Positions 17,526 through 24,539 of a DNA stretch of 64,000 nt are shown here, piece after piece. The position numbers and the translations under genes were made by a program. The notes beneath the pieces were generated by a model, which saw only the letters and a program-made list of their open reading frames with translations, was not told where the DNA came from and ran no database searches. Positions within the stretch are counted from its first letter, which is position 1, and each line of letters opens with the position of its first letter. Source of the DNA: Mesorhizobium sp. M4B.F.Ca.ET.203.01.1.1 (GTDB lineage: Bacteria; Pseudomonadota; Alphaproteobacteria; Rhizobiales; Rhizobiaceae); assembly GCF_004791025.1 (NCBI RefSeq), contig NZ_SRUO01000004.1:186001-250000 (forward strand), given 5' to 3'.

Positions 17526-17603
17526 GGCCGGCGCGCCAGCCTTCCATCCCACCTTCCCAGGCCCGCCCCCTGCCCTAGCTTCTCCGTGGAAGGAGAAAGC
17601 GGC

Positions 17604-18059
17604 ATGGCGATCTATGGTCTCAGGGTGGTGAGCTTCATCTTCGCGGCGCTGGCGTTCGTACCGGCCGGCGCGCATCTGTTCTCGATGCTCAACAAGCTGA
17701 AGCTCGACGGCACGAGCTATCTCGCCGCGCAGCGCGCCTATGACGGCTGGAGCCTGTTCGGCAGTCTCGTGCTGGGCGCCCTGCTGTCGAGCGCGGCACT
17801 TGCGGTCGTGCTCTACCGCTCGGGCGGCGCCTTCGGCCTGGTGGCGCTTGCCTTCATCGCCATCGGCGCCACGCAATTCGTGTTCTGGAGCTTCACCTTT
17901 CCGGCAAACCGGGCGACCCGCAACTGGACCATGCTGCCCGACAATTGGGAGATGCTCAGGCGGCAATGGGAATATTCGCACGCGGCCGCCGCCTGCCTCA
18001 ACGCGCTGGCGCTGCTGTTGCTGTTCCTCGCGGCGCTGCGCCGCGACGCGGGGGTTTGA
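17604..18059 (+). CDS. Four-helix integral membrane protein (DUF1772-like)
   Basis: 151 residues with four hydrophobic segments (about residues 4-22, 50-72, 77-97 and 128-147). The soluble loop after the third contains FPANRATRNWTMLPDNWEML, where an N-W-T/N-W-E pattern and a following R-R-Q-W-E-Y-S-H resemble the conserved region of DUF1772 proteins. Start at ATG 17604 has an AAGGAG site nine bases upstream; the frame opens six codons earlier. Function unknown. It precedes the RibD-like reductase gene by about 100 bp on the same strand. Confidence 0.7.
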   Translation: MAIYGLRVVSFIFAALAFVPAGAHLFSMLNKLKLDGTSYLAAQRAYDGWSLFGSLVLGALLSSAALAVVLYRSGGAFGLVALAFIAIGATQFVFWSFTFPANRATRNWTMLPDNWEMLRRQWEYSHAAAACLNALALLLLFLAALRRDAGV

Positions 18060-18096
18060 CGGGCTCCGCCCGCGCCGCGAAGCCAAATTCCATCAG

Positions 18097-18126
18097 TCAG
18101 TGGTAAAACTGATTGCAATATGCAAT
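18097..18126. promoter_or_regulatory. Adjoining inverted repeats upstream of the second RibD-like gene
   Basis: Two perfect dyads, TCAGT-6-ACTGA (18097-18112) and ATTGCA-ATA-TGCAAT (18112-18126), share one base and end 38 bp before ATG 18164. Dyads in this position are typical operators; the regulator is not evident nearby. Confidence 0.4.
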
Positions 18127-18163
18127 TGGTCATGCATGCTGGCGAAGCGGAACGGAGACGCCG

Positions 18164-18751
18164 ATGGCCAGGATCGTCTATTCCATGCTGACGTCGCTGG
18201 ATGGCTGCATAGAAGGGCCGGACGGAAATATCGGCTTGCCGGTGCCGGAAGGCGAGCTGCACCGGCATTTCAACGACGAGATGAGACGTACTTCGACCGT
18301 TCTCTGCGGCCGCAGGATGTATGACGCGATGCGCTTCTGGGACAGTCCGGAGCGAGAGACCGCCGACGACGAGGTCGAGCGCGACTTTGCCCACGCCTGG
18401 CGGGAGACGCCGAAAATCGTGTTCTCGACGACGCTCGGCGAAGTCGGCCTCAACGCCCGGCTGATGCGCGGCGACGCCGAGGCCGTTGCAAGGTCGCTCA
18501 AGGCGGAGACGGGCGGCGAAATCAGCGTCGGCGGCGCCGATCTTGCCGCTCATCTGGCGCGCGCTGGCCTGATCGACGAATACCGGCTCTACATGCATCC
18601 GGTCGTGCTTGGCGGCGGCAAGCCGTACTTCCAGGTCGGGCTGTCGCTGGGGCTGGAGCCGCTCGGGACGGAAAGCCTGTCCCAGGGCGTGACGCTGCTG
18701 CGCTACGCGCCCATCAACCTCGCACCGGGCAAGGGAAGCGGCTACAAGTGA
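18164..18751 (+). CDS. RibD C-terminal/DHFR-fold reductase
   Basis: 195 residues of the RibD-C/dihydrofolate-reductase-like family. It begins MARIVYSMLTSLDGCIEGPD, with the SLDG turn, and has TVLCGRRMYDAM (nucleotide-side helix) and EISVGGADLAAHLARAGLID, the G-G-A/P NADPH-binding loop. The C terminus ends with the family YRLYMHPVVLGGGKPYF strand. ATG 18164 follows a GGAGAC site and matches family starts; the frame is open further upstream. It is a full-length paralogue of the truncated gene at the left window edge. Substrate unknown. The squalene-cyclase-like gene follows 30 bp downstream. Confidence 0.85.
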   Translation: MARIVYSMLTSLDGCIEGPDGNIGLPVPEGELHRHFNDEMRRTSTVLCGRRMYDAMRFWDSPERETADDEVERDFAHAWRETPKIVFSTTLGEVGLNARLMRGDAEAVARSLKAETGGEISVGGADLAAHLARAGLIDEYRLYMHPVVLGGGKPYFQVGLSLGLEPLGTESLSQGVTLLRYAPINLAPGKGSGYK

Positions 18752-18781
18752 ATCATCGATCTCCCGCCGACAGGCTCGCTC

Positions 18782-19741
18782 ATGACTGACCCAGTCATCG
18801 AATGGCTCCTCGCTTCCGATCCGTCGATCCGCTGGCAGGTGATGCGCGACCTGCAGGACGCGCCGGAGCCGGTATGGATGGCGGAACGCGCCAAGGTGGA
18901 GAGCGAGGGCTGGGGCGCCCGGCTGCTTGCCTGCCAGGATGAGGACGGGCAATGGGCTGGCGGCGCCTTTGTGCCTGCCGGCTTCACCCCCGAAGAGTGG
19001 CGCGAGCACGGCCAGCCGTGGACGGCGACGTGCTTTTCGCTGTCGCAGTTGCGCGAGTTCGGCCTCGATCCCGCCTCGGACCGGGCCAGGCGCGCCGTCG
19101 ATCTGGTCGGCGCCAATTCACGCTGGGACGAAGGCGGCCAGCCCTATTGGCAGGGCGAGGTCGAGGAGTGCATCAACGGCCGTACCGTTGCCGACGGCGC
19201 CTATTTCGGCGTCGACGTCTCCGCCATCGTCGAGAGGCTGGTCGGCGAGCGCCTCGACGACGGCGGCTGGAACTGCGAGCGGGCGAACGGCTCGCTCCGC
19301 TCCTCCTTCGCCAGCACGATCAATGTGCTGGAGGGCCTTCTGGAATTCGAGCGCGTCACGGGCGGCACGGACCAGTCGCGGCAGGCGCGACGGTCGGGCG
19401 AGGAATTCCTGCTCGAGCGCAAGCTGTTTCGCCGCCTCGCCACGGGCGAGCCGGCCGACGAACGGTTCCTGCGCTTCCTGCACCCGAACCGCTGGCGCTA
19501 CGACATCTTGCGCGCGCTCGACCATTTCCGCTCCGCCGCGATACATGCCGGCACCGATCCCGATCCGCGGCTTGGCGAGGCCATCGGCCACCTTCGTTCG
19601 AGACGCCTGGACGACGGCACATGGCCCCTCGACTGGAGCCTGCCGGGGCGGGTGTGGTTCGAGGTCGACGAGGGCGAAGGCCAGCCCTCGCGGTGGGTAA
19701 CGCTCAGGGCGATGCGGGTGCTGAAATGGTGGGAGCAGTAG
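18782..19741 (+). CDS. Squalene-cyclase-like alpha/alpha-toroid protein
   Basis: 319 residues made of repeated helix pairs with D-D-G-x-W turns: GQWAGGAF, RWDEGGQPYWQ, LDDGGWNCERANGS and LDDGTWPLDW. These are QW-like motifs of squalene/oxidosqualene cyclases and prenyltransferase beta subunits. It lacks the DXDD protonation motif and is about half the length of squalene-hopene cyclase (about 650 aa), so it is unlikely to cyclise squalene and may be a peptide- or sugar-binding toroid. It follows the RibD-like reductase by 30 bp, probably in one transcript. Confidence 0.7.
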   Translation: MTDPVIEWLLASDPSIRWQVMRDLQDAPEPVWMAERAKVESEGWGARLLACQDEDGQWAGGAFVPAGFTPEEWREHGQPWTATCFSLSQLREFGLDPASDRARRAVDLVGANSRWDEGGQPYWQGEVEECINGRTVADGAYFGVDVSAIVERLVGERLDDGGWNCERANGSLRSSFASTINVLEGLLEFERVTGGTDQSRQARRSGEEFLLERKLFRRLATGEPADERFLRFLHPNRWRYDILRALDHFRSAAIHAGTDPDPRLGEAIGHLRSRRLDDGTWPLDWSLPGRVWFEVDEGEGQPSRWVTLRAMRVLKWWEQ

Positions 19742-20097
19742 CGCGGGTGGAAAGCGCCGCCAGCCTGCGCTTGCGGACCGGGGCGCCGGTACACGTTGGT
19801 CCTAGGCCCTAGGTCGCTATTGCCCAAGTATTAGCATGAGCGCATGTTCAAGCAGCCGGCGAGGTCGCAGAAGCCGGTCAGGCCCGGCGGCCAACCCATA
19901 CATCACCCCCCCTCGGCGGCCGGGCCACCTAACTTCCCGAAAGTGATATGAGGTACGATCCAGGTCGCGGGAGAGTTGCGGCGGCGGAGGGATTGGCGGC
20001 GCAAATCTTCTGGCGCCGGGGGGCCAGCCGGGGGCGCGAAAGATCGATGCGGAGGCAACAAGTGCCTCAGCGCTTCGTCGAAGCAAAAGCCTTTGGC
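19742..20097. other. Intergenic region downstream of the RiPP gene, one tiny Cys-containing frame
   Basis: 356 bp between the toroid gene and the RiPP stop, with no long coding frame that I trust. On the minus strand a 22-codon frame (19899-19831) reads MGWPPGLTGFCDLAGCLNMR plus SC; it has three Cys and a GAGGGGGG site 6-7 bases ahead. It lies in the same direction as the RiPP precursor. A paired CCTAGG-C-CCTAGG repeat occurs near 19801. Coding status of the tiny frame is unproven. Confidence 0.3.
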
Positions 20098-20184
20098 TCA
20101 GGGAGCCTTGGAAACGGTGGTCGCGGCGAGCGCCCCGAGCTTGCCCGCCTTGAGCAGTACCGGCCTGGCGTAGGTCTTCTTCAC
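20098..20184 (-). CDS. Putative RiPP precursor, lasso-leader-like (28 aa)
   Basis: A 28-codon frame starts GTG and reads MKKTYARPVLLKAGKLGALA, then ATTVSKAP and TGA. KKTY-x2-P-x-L-x3-G-x-L is the leader pattern (Y-x2-P-x-L) recognised by lasso-peptide B1/RRE proteins and found in short 'putative RiPP precursor' proteins of Mesorhizobium. An AAGGAG site sits 8 bases before the GTG, and a TTGACA -35-like box lies on the same strand at 20239-20234. It has only about nine residues after the leader-type A-A-T-T, with no Asp/Glu for a lasso ring. No maturation genes are in the window. Family assignment is from memory of the pattern. Confidence 0.6.
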   Translation of the reverse strand: MKKTYARPVLLKAGKLGALAATTVSKAP

Positions 20185-20324
20185 GGAATCTCTCCTTCAG
20201 CAGATGCCAAACTTTCTGCTGCTTCGCCGCTTCTGTCAACGCGGCGGGGTTTGCACGGCCGGCTCTGGCGCTTTGCCGAGAAATGCGCGAACAATTCCCT
20301 CCCTGTGAGACGGCTGGCTGCATC

Positions 20325-21029
20325 ATGTGCAACCTCTACAACATCACCACCAGCCAGGAGGCGATCCGCCAGTGGACGCGCGCCCTGCGCGACGCCATCG
20401 GCAACCTTGAACCCTCGATCGACATCTATCCCAACCAGTTCGCCCCGGTGGTGCGCAACGCGGCGGACGGGGCGCGCCAACTTGCCAATCTGCGCTGGGG
20501 CATGCCGACGCCACCGGAGCGCATGCGCGGCAATGCGGACCCCGGCACCACCAACATCCGCAACCCGCAATACGCCCACTGGATGCCTTACCTCGGCGTC
20601 GAGAACCGATGCGTGGTGCCGGTGACGAGTTTCGCCGAGCCCTCGCCCCAGCCTGGCGACAAGGACCCCGAGACCGGGGTGCAGAAGAACTTCTGGTTTG
20701 CGCGCGGCGAGGAACGCCCGCTGTTCTTCTTCGCCGGCCTGTGGACGCCTTGGCACGGCGTGCGCAAGGTCAAGGAAGGTCCGGGCGACCATCAGCTCTA
20801 CGGCTTCCTGACCACCAAGCCGAATGCGCTGATCGCGCCGATCCACGAGAAGGCGATGCCGGTGATCCTGACCACGCCGGAGGAGACCGAGACGTGGCTG
20901 ACCGCGCCATGGCCGGAAGCGCGGAAGCTGCAGCGCCCGGCGCCGGACGACGCGCTGGTGATCGTCGACAAGCCGGCGACGCAGATCAAGTTTCCGGCGG
21001 AGCCACCGGCGCAGGGATCGTTGTTCTAA
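20325..21029 (+). CDS. SRAP-domain protein (YedK/HMCES-type abasic-site protease/crosslinker)
   Basis: 234 residues. The ATG at 20325 gives MCNLYNITTSQEAIRQW, placing the catalytic Cys at residue 2, which becomes N-terminal after Met removal and forms a thiazolidine with abasic sites in single-stranded DNA. The active-site Asn (GTTNIRNPQ), Glu (VTSFAEPS) and His (IHEKAMPVIL) are all present. The frame opens 14 codons upstream, but only this start exposes Cys2. SRAP genes are often SOS-induced; I did not find a clear alphaproteobacterial LexA box (GTTC-N7-GTTC) upstream. Confidence 0.92.
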   Translation: MCNLYNITTSQEAIRQWTRALRDAIGNLEPSIDIYPNQFAPVVRNAADGARQLANLRWGMPTPPERMRGNADPGTTNIRNPQYAHWMPYLGVENRCVVPVTSFAEPSPQPGDKDPETGVQKNFWFARGEERPLFFFAGLWTPWHGVRKVKEGPGDHQLYGFLTTKPNALIAPIHEKAMPVILTTPEETETWLTAPWPEARKLQRPAPDDALVIVDKPATQIKFPAEPPAQGSLF

Positions 21030-21060
21030 AAACCAAAGCTGGCAATGGCCGCCCGCCTTC

Positions 21061-21381
21061 TTATTGCTCATCCCGCCACACGACACGCCGCACCGTCCTT
21101 ATTTCGGCAAGTCGCCTCACCCGGATGCCCTGCCTTTCCAGGGCCGACGGGCTTTGCGTCTCGGCATGCATGAATTCGTTCTTGCCGCAGCGCTCGCAGC
21201 GCATCTTGCTGCCCACGAGGCCAGGTTCAATGTCGCCGAAAATCGTCATGAGGTCGTCGGGCTGATACCAGCGCTTGACGTTGCACAACCCGCAGCGGAC
21301 GAGCACGAGCTGCCCAATCTCATGGGCGTTGCTGAGCCGCCGTCCGCCGCCGCGCTTTCGTCTTCCGTCAGTATCAGGCAT
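21061..21381 (-). CDS. Small zinc-ribbon protein
   Basis: 106 residues with two Cys pairs, C-x2-C in VRCGLCNVKRWY and in KMRCERCGKNEF, about 33 residues apart. This is a rubredoxin-like zinc knuckle. A basic Arg/Gly-rich head (residues 6-16) and an Arg-rich tail suggest nucleic-acid binding. Unnamed proteins of this type occur in Mesorhizobium. An AGGAA-CGCA-TTCCT dyad lies 11-24 bp upstream of its ATG. It converges on the SRAP gene. Confidence 0.65.
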   Translation of the reverse strand: MPDTDGRRKRGGGRRLSNAHEIGQLVLVRCGLCNVKRWYQPDDLMTIFGDIEPGLVGSKMRCERCGKNEFMHAETQSPSALERQGIRVRRLAEIRTVRRVVWRDEQ

Positions 21382-21391
21382 GCCTAATAAT

Positions 21392-21429
21392 AGGAACGCA
21401 TTCCTCTTCCGGTCAATTCGCCCTTGACA
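21392..21429. promoter_or_regulatory. Dyad and -35 box in the 21382-21481 divergent promoter region
   Basis: AGGAA-CGCA-TTCCT (21392-21405) precedes the zinc-ribbon gene. TTGACA (21424-21429) points toward the two tiny genes starting at 21482, with a weak -10 (TTCACT) 17 bp on. The dyad could be an operator for either direction. Confidence 0.35.
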
Positions 21430-21481
21430 ATTTTGTACCCTTTTTGTTCACTTCGCACACGATATACGAGGAGGTGTCGGG

Positions 21482-21658
21482 ATGGACCGGATCGTGAGGC
21501 TGGACAGCCGCCAGGAAGCGGCGCTTCAGGCCGTAGCCCACAAGTTCATTGCGCTCCACAAGGGCGATGCGGTGAAGGCGCTGAAGGAGATGATCGTACT
21601 CAATGGGCATCTACAGGAGCGCCTCGATGGGCTGCAGGTTTCAAGGAGGCGGCAATGA
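21482..21658 (+). CDS. Small helical protein (58 aa), first of a coupled pair
   Basis: 58 residues starting MDRIVRLDSRQEAALQAVAH, wholly alpha-helical with Lys/Glu heptad-like spacing. An AGGAGG site (in acgaggaggtgtcggg) lies just upstream and a TTGACA promoter box 53 bp upstream. The TGA overlaps the next start by ATGA. The length, spacing and coupling argue for a real gene of unknown function; similar tiny gene pairs are common in rhizobial accessory DNA. Confidence 0.6.
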   Translation: MDRIVRLDSRQEAALQAVAHKFIALHKGDAVKALKEMIVLNGHLQERLDGLQVSRRRQ

Positions 21659-21864
21659 GCATCTTGCATCTCGACGCCGAAGCGCAGGCTGAATTGCAGG
21701 CCGAGGCCGAGAAGCTGATCGCCCGCTACGCGAGCCCGCTAGAGACGGTGAAAGCGCTGATGGCCTACAATTGCGAATTGGAGACACAAATCCTCGCGCT
21801 CGCTCACCGCCACCCGGAACTGGTGACGGTGAGCTATGATGATACACCGGCGGTGATCGGCTAA
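21655..21864 (+). CDS. Small acidic helical protein (69 aa), second of a coupled pair
   Basis: 69 residues starting MSILHLDAEAQAELQAEAEK. The first half is an acidic amphipathic helix; the second ends in TVSYDDTPAVIG. The start overlaps the upstream stop (ATGA), and the upstream gene's end supplies an AAGGAGG site. The pair looks co-translated and may form a complex. No domain recognised. Confidence 0.6.
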   Translation: MSILHLDAEAQAELQAEAEKLIARYASPLETVKALMAYNCELETQILALAHRHPELVTVSYDDTPAVIG

Positions 21865-21922
21865 GCCCCGTTGGCGCGACGACGCGGTTGCGCGCGCCGT
21901 CGCGTCGGCGGATGCCTGGCCG

Positions 21923-23362
21923 TCATGCCGCCCGCAGACCCTCCTTCGGACGCAGGTTCTGGTTCATGCGGAACAGGTTCTGCGGGTCGTAGCGCTGCTT
22001 GATCTCCAGCAGCCGGCGATAGTTGCCGCCATAGGCAGCTTCGACCCGGTCGATCTCGTCCTCCGGCATGAAGTTCACATAGGCCGTACCGACGGCATAG
22101 GGCCTTGTCGCCTCGTAGACACCGCGGGCCCAGTCGATGCAGGCCTTGTCCATTGCCGGTTCGCGCCAGCGGGCGTGGACGTTCATGACGAAATGCGAGC
22201 TGCGCTGCGGGAACGCCGTGGCGTCCGCCGCCACACGACCGGCCGCGCCACCGATATGGGCGAAGAACACCTCGCATTCGGGGCCTGGCAGCTTGGCTAT
22301 CGCCGCCGTGGTGATCTCGATCGCGCTGTCGGAAAGCTCGGTGAAGTCATGGCTCTTCCAGTAATTGCGGGCGCCGGGCGCAAGCAGCGGGTCGAAGGCC
22401 TGCTGCCAGCCGGTGAGCGGATTGGGCCCGACGACATCGGCGATCGGCGAGCCGATGGCGCGCAGCTTCCGCGTCGCCTTTTCGCCGGCCTCGATGTCGC
22501 CGCAATAGCACATGGCCAGCACCAGCACCTCCTTGCCGTGCCATTCGGCCGGCAGGAAGGGCAGCGGCGGCGCCTGCCGCATGACGACCCAGCAGGTCAG
22601 TTCGTCGGGCGCGGTCTCCAGTGCCTCGCGATATTCGCGCAGCACTTTCTGGGCATCGGCGAAGGGATGGACGACGAGGCCCGACAGCACTTGCGGTCCG
22701 AATTGGTGAAGTTGGAACTCGAACGCCGTGACGATGCCGAAATTGCCGCCGCCGCCGCGCAGCGCCCAGAACAGCTCGGGATTTTCGCTCTGGCTGGCGC
22801 GCAGCAGCTTGCCGTCGGCGGTGACCACATCGGCGGAGACGAGATTGTCGATGGTCAGCCCGAATTTGCGGGTGGTCCAGCCAAAGCCGCCGCCCAGCGT
22901 CAGGCCGGCAATGCCTGTGGTCGAGTTGATGCCGACCGGCACCGTCAGTCCGAAGGCCTGTGTTTCCCTGTCGACATCGACGAGCGTGGCACCCGGCCCA
23001 ACCCAGGCGCGGCGCGCCGCGACGTCGACTCGCACCGACTTCATCAGCGACAGATCGATCATCAGACCACCGTCGCAGACGGCGCTGCCGGCGATGTTGT
23101 GGCCGCCGCCACGCACGGAGACGAGGAGCTTGTTCTCGCGGGCGAAGTTCACGGCGGCAACGACATCGGAGGCGCCGACGCAGCACACGATCAGCGCCGG
23201 CCGCCGGTCGATCATGCTGTTCCAGATGCCGCGGGCGTCCTCGTAGGCGTCGTCGCCGTCCCGCAGCACCGTGCCGCGTATCCGTGCAGAAAGGGCTTCG
23301 AGGGCCGCAGCGTCGACGGTCGCCTTAGCGCCGTCAAGGGTGGTGAAGCTCATGGCATTCAT
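21923..23362 (-). CDS. FAD-linked oxidase, berberine-bridge-enzyme (PCMH/BBE) type
   Basis: 479 residues. The PCMH FAD-binding domain has VSVRGGGHNIAGSAVCDGGL near residue 80-100; the His (GGGHN) and a following Cys are the residues that can form bicovalent flavin links (Cys in TLGGGFGW is not present, so likely a single His link). GGGFGWTTRKFG and LFWALRGGGGNFGIVTAFEF are further FAD motifs. The C-terminal BBE domain ends YDPQNLFRMNQNL. Such enzymes oxidise sugars or alkaloid-like alcohols with O2. ATG 23362 has a GGGAGGAAAG site. Substrate unknown. Confidence 0.88.
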   Translation of the reverse strand: MNAMSFTTLDGAKATVDAAALEALSARIRGTVLRDGDDAYEDARGIWNSMIDRRPALIVCCVGASDVVAAVNFARENKLLVSVRGGGHNIAGSAVCDGGLMIDLSLMKSVRVDVAARRAWVGPGATLVDVDRETQAFGLTVPVGINSTTGIAGLTLGGGFGWTTRKFGLTIDNLVSADVVTADGKLLRASQSENPELFWALRGGGGNFGIVTAFEFQLHQFGPQVLSGLVVHPFADAQKVLREYREALETAPDELTCWVVMRQAPPLPFLPAEWHGKEVLVLAMCYCGDIEAGEKATRKLRAIGSPIADVVGPNPLTGWQQAFDPLLAPGARNYWKSHDFTELSDSAIEITTAAIAKLPGPECEVFFAHIGGAAGRVAADATAFPQRSSHFVMNVHARWREPAMDKACIDWARGVYEATRPYAVGTAYVNFMPEDEIDRVEAAYGGNYRRLLEIKQRYDPQNLFRMNQNLRPKEGLRAA

Positions 23363-23575
23363 GCTTTCCTCCCGATCTTGTTGGTGAGCCCCCCAGAATT
23401 TTAGTGTGCGCTTATGTTGGATTTCTCGCAAGTTTTCGTCGGCAACGAGCTTGCGCGGCAGAGCAATAATTCGAGCTAGATGAAGCCGGATAGCTCACGA
23501 CCCGGCGACGCATCCCCTGTCCCACAGAACAAAGGATGCCAGGATTGAGCCAGCCGGCTCCTGTGACGCCGCCTC

Positions 23576-24508
23576 TTACGCTTTCTCGCGCTTCAGCGCC
23601 TGCGCCATGCAGTGGATGCCGCCGCCAGTCTTGGAGATCTCGCTCATGTCGATCGCCGCGACCTCGAAGCCGCGCGCCCTCAACTGGCCGATCAGCGTCT
23701 GGCTCGACGTCGGCGCGATCACCCTGTCCTTGCCGAGCGACATGAAGTTGCAGCCGAGCGCCATCGTGTCCTGGAAGGGCACGTCGATGATCTCGTGGCC
23801 CTTGCCCTTCAGCCAATCGACGATGCCGGGTTCGGTGCAGGCGAGGCACACCGCGGTGAGCTTTTCGGCGATCGGCACGACCATCAGGTCGATGTGGACA
23901 TAGTACTCGTCGATGAAGGCAATGCGCGTCTCCCAGCCCTCCTTATCGAACCAGGCTTGCACCTGGCGCGCGCCCTCCTCCTGGGTGCGGGCGCCGCCGC
24001 AGCCGATCAGCACCACGCCGTCCTCGATGACGTTGAAGTCGCCGCCTTCGAAAGTGCCGGCGGTGACCATGTCGTAGATAGGGATGCCGAGCTTTTCATA
24101 GGTGCGGATCGCGGCGTAGTTCTCGCCGCGCCGCCACCAGTTGGCCATGGCGGTGATGAAGGCGCCGTAGGGAGTCATGACGCTGGAGTCGCGCGAATAG
24201 ACCTGCATCGGCAGTTCCGGCGTCGGCTCGTGCCAGTGGATGTTGACGCCGAAATGCTCGTAGGCGGCGACCAGGTCCTTGTGCTGCGCCTGCGCGATCT
24301 GGACGTTGCAGGGCGCCTCGCGCAGATGTTTTCTGGACAGCGAGCTGGTCGACAGATGGCGCAGGAAGTTCGGCGAGCCGAGCAAGACGTCGGTCAGCAC
24401 ATCGGTCTCGTTGGCGAAGCCCCAGGCGGTCAGCGGCTTGGTGCCGCCGTTGGGGTTGCGGCGCTGCAGCGAGAACGGCTCGGCGACGATGCGGTCATGG
24501 ACGGTCAT
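23576..24508 (-). CDS. Amidinotransferase/deiminase-family hydrolase (DDAH/arginine-deiminase-like)
   Basis: 310 residues of the guanidine-modifying superfamily. Key elements: TFEGGDFNVIEDG (the E-G-G-D substrate clamp), YYVHIDLMVVP (H-x-D) and SKTGGGIHCMAQAL, with catalytic Cys300 near the end. These hydrolyse or transfer guanidino groups of arginine, dimethylarginine or related compounds. ATG 24508 follows a GAGGAG site. It lies 31 bp downstream of the M20 amidohydrolase in the same transcript and near a polyamine-type ABC importer, suggesting catabolism of a guanidino compound. Confidence 0.8.
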   Translation of the reverse strand: MTVHDRIVAEPFSLQRRNPNGGTKPLTAWGFANETDVLTDVLLGSPNFLRHLSTSSLSRKHLREAPCNVQIAQAQHKDLVAAYEHFGVNIHWHEPTPELPMQVYSRDSSVMTPYGAFITAMANWWRRGENYAAIRTYEKLGIPIYDMVTAGTFEGGDFNVIEDGVVLIGCGGARTQEEGARQVQAWFDKEGWETRIAFIDEYYVHIDLMVVPIAEKLTAVCLACTEPGIVDWLKGKGHEIIDVPFQDTMALGCNFMSLGKDRVIAPTSSQTLIGQLRARGFEVAAIDMSEISKTGGGIHCMAQALKREKA

Positions 24509-24539
24509 GGTTGTTCTCCTCGAGGTGGTCTGCTTGAGA

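Noticed and set aside
20098..20184. Read-through of the RiPP TGA as selenocysteine
   Set aside because: The frame stays open for 65 codons after the stop, but no SECIS-like hairpin is visible and open frames are common in GC-rich DNA.
20185..20324. LexA box controlling the SRAP gene
   Set aside because: I searched by eye for GTTC-N7-GTTC upstream of 20325 and did not find it.
19817..20332. 171-codon minus-strand frame over the RiPP region
   Set aside because: It runs in another frame over the RiPP gene, has no good start site and no recognisable sequence; the 28-aa frame has a clear leader motif and ribosome site.
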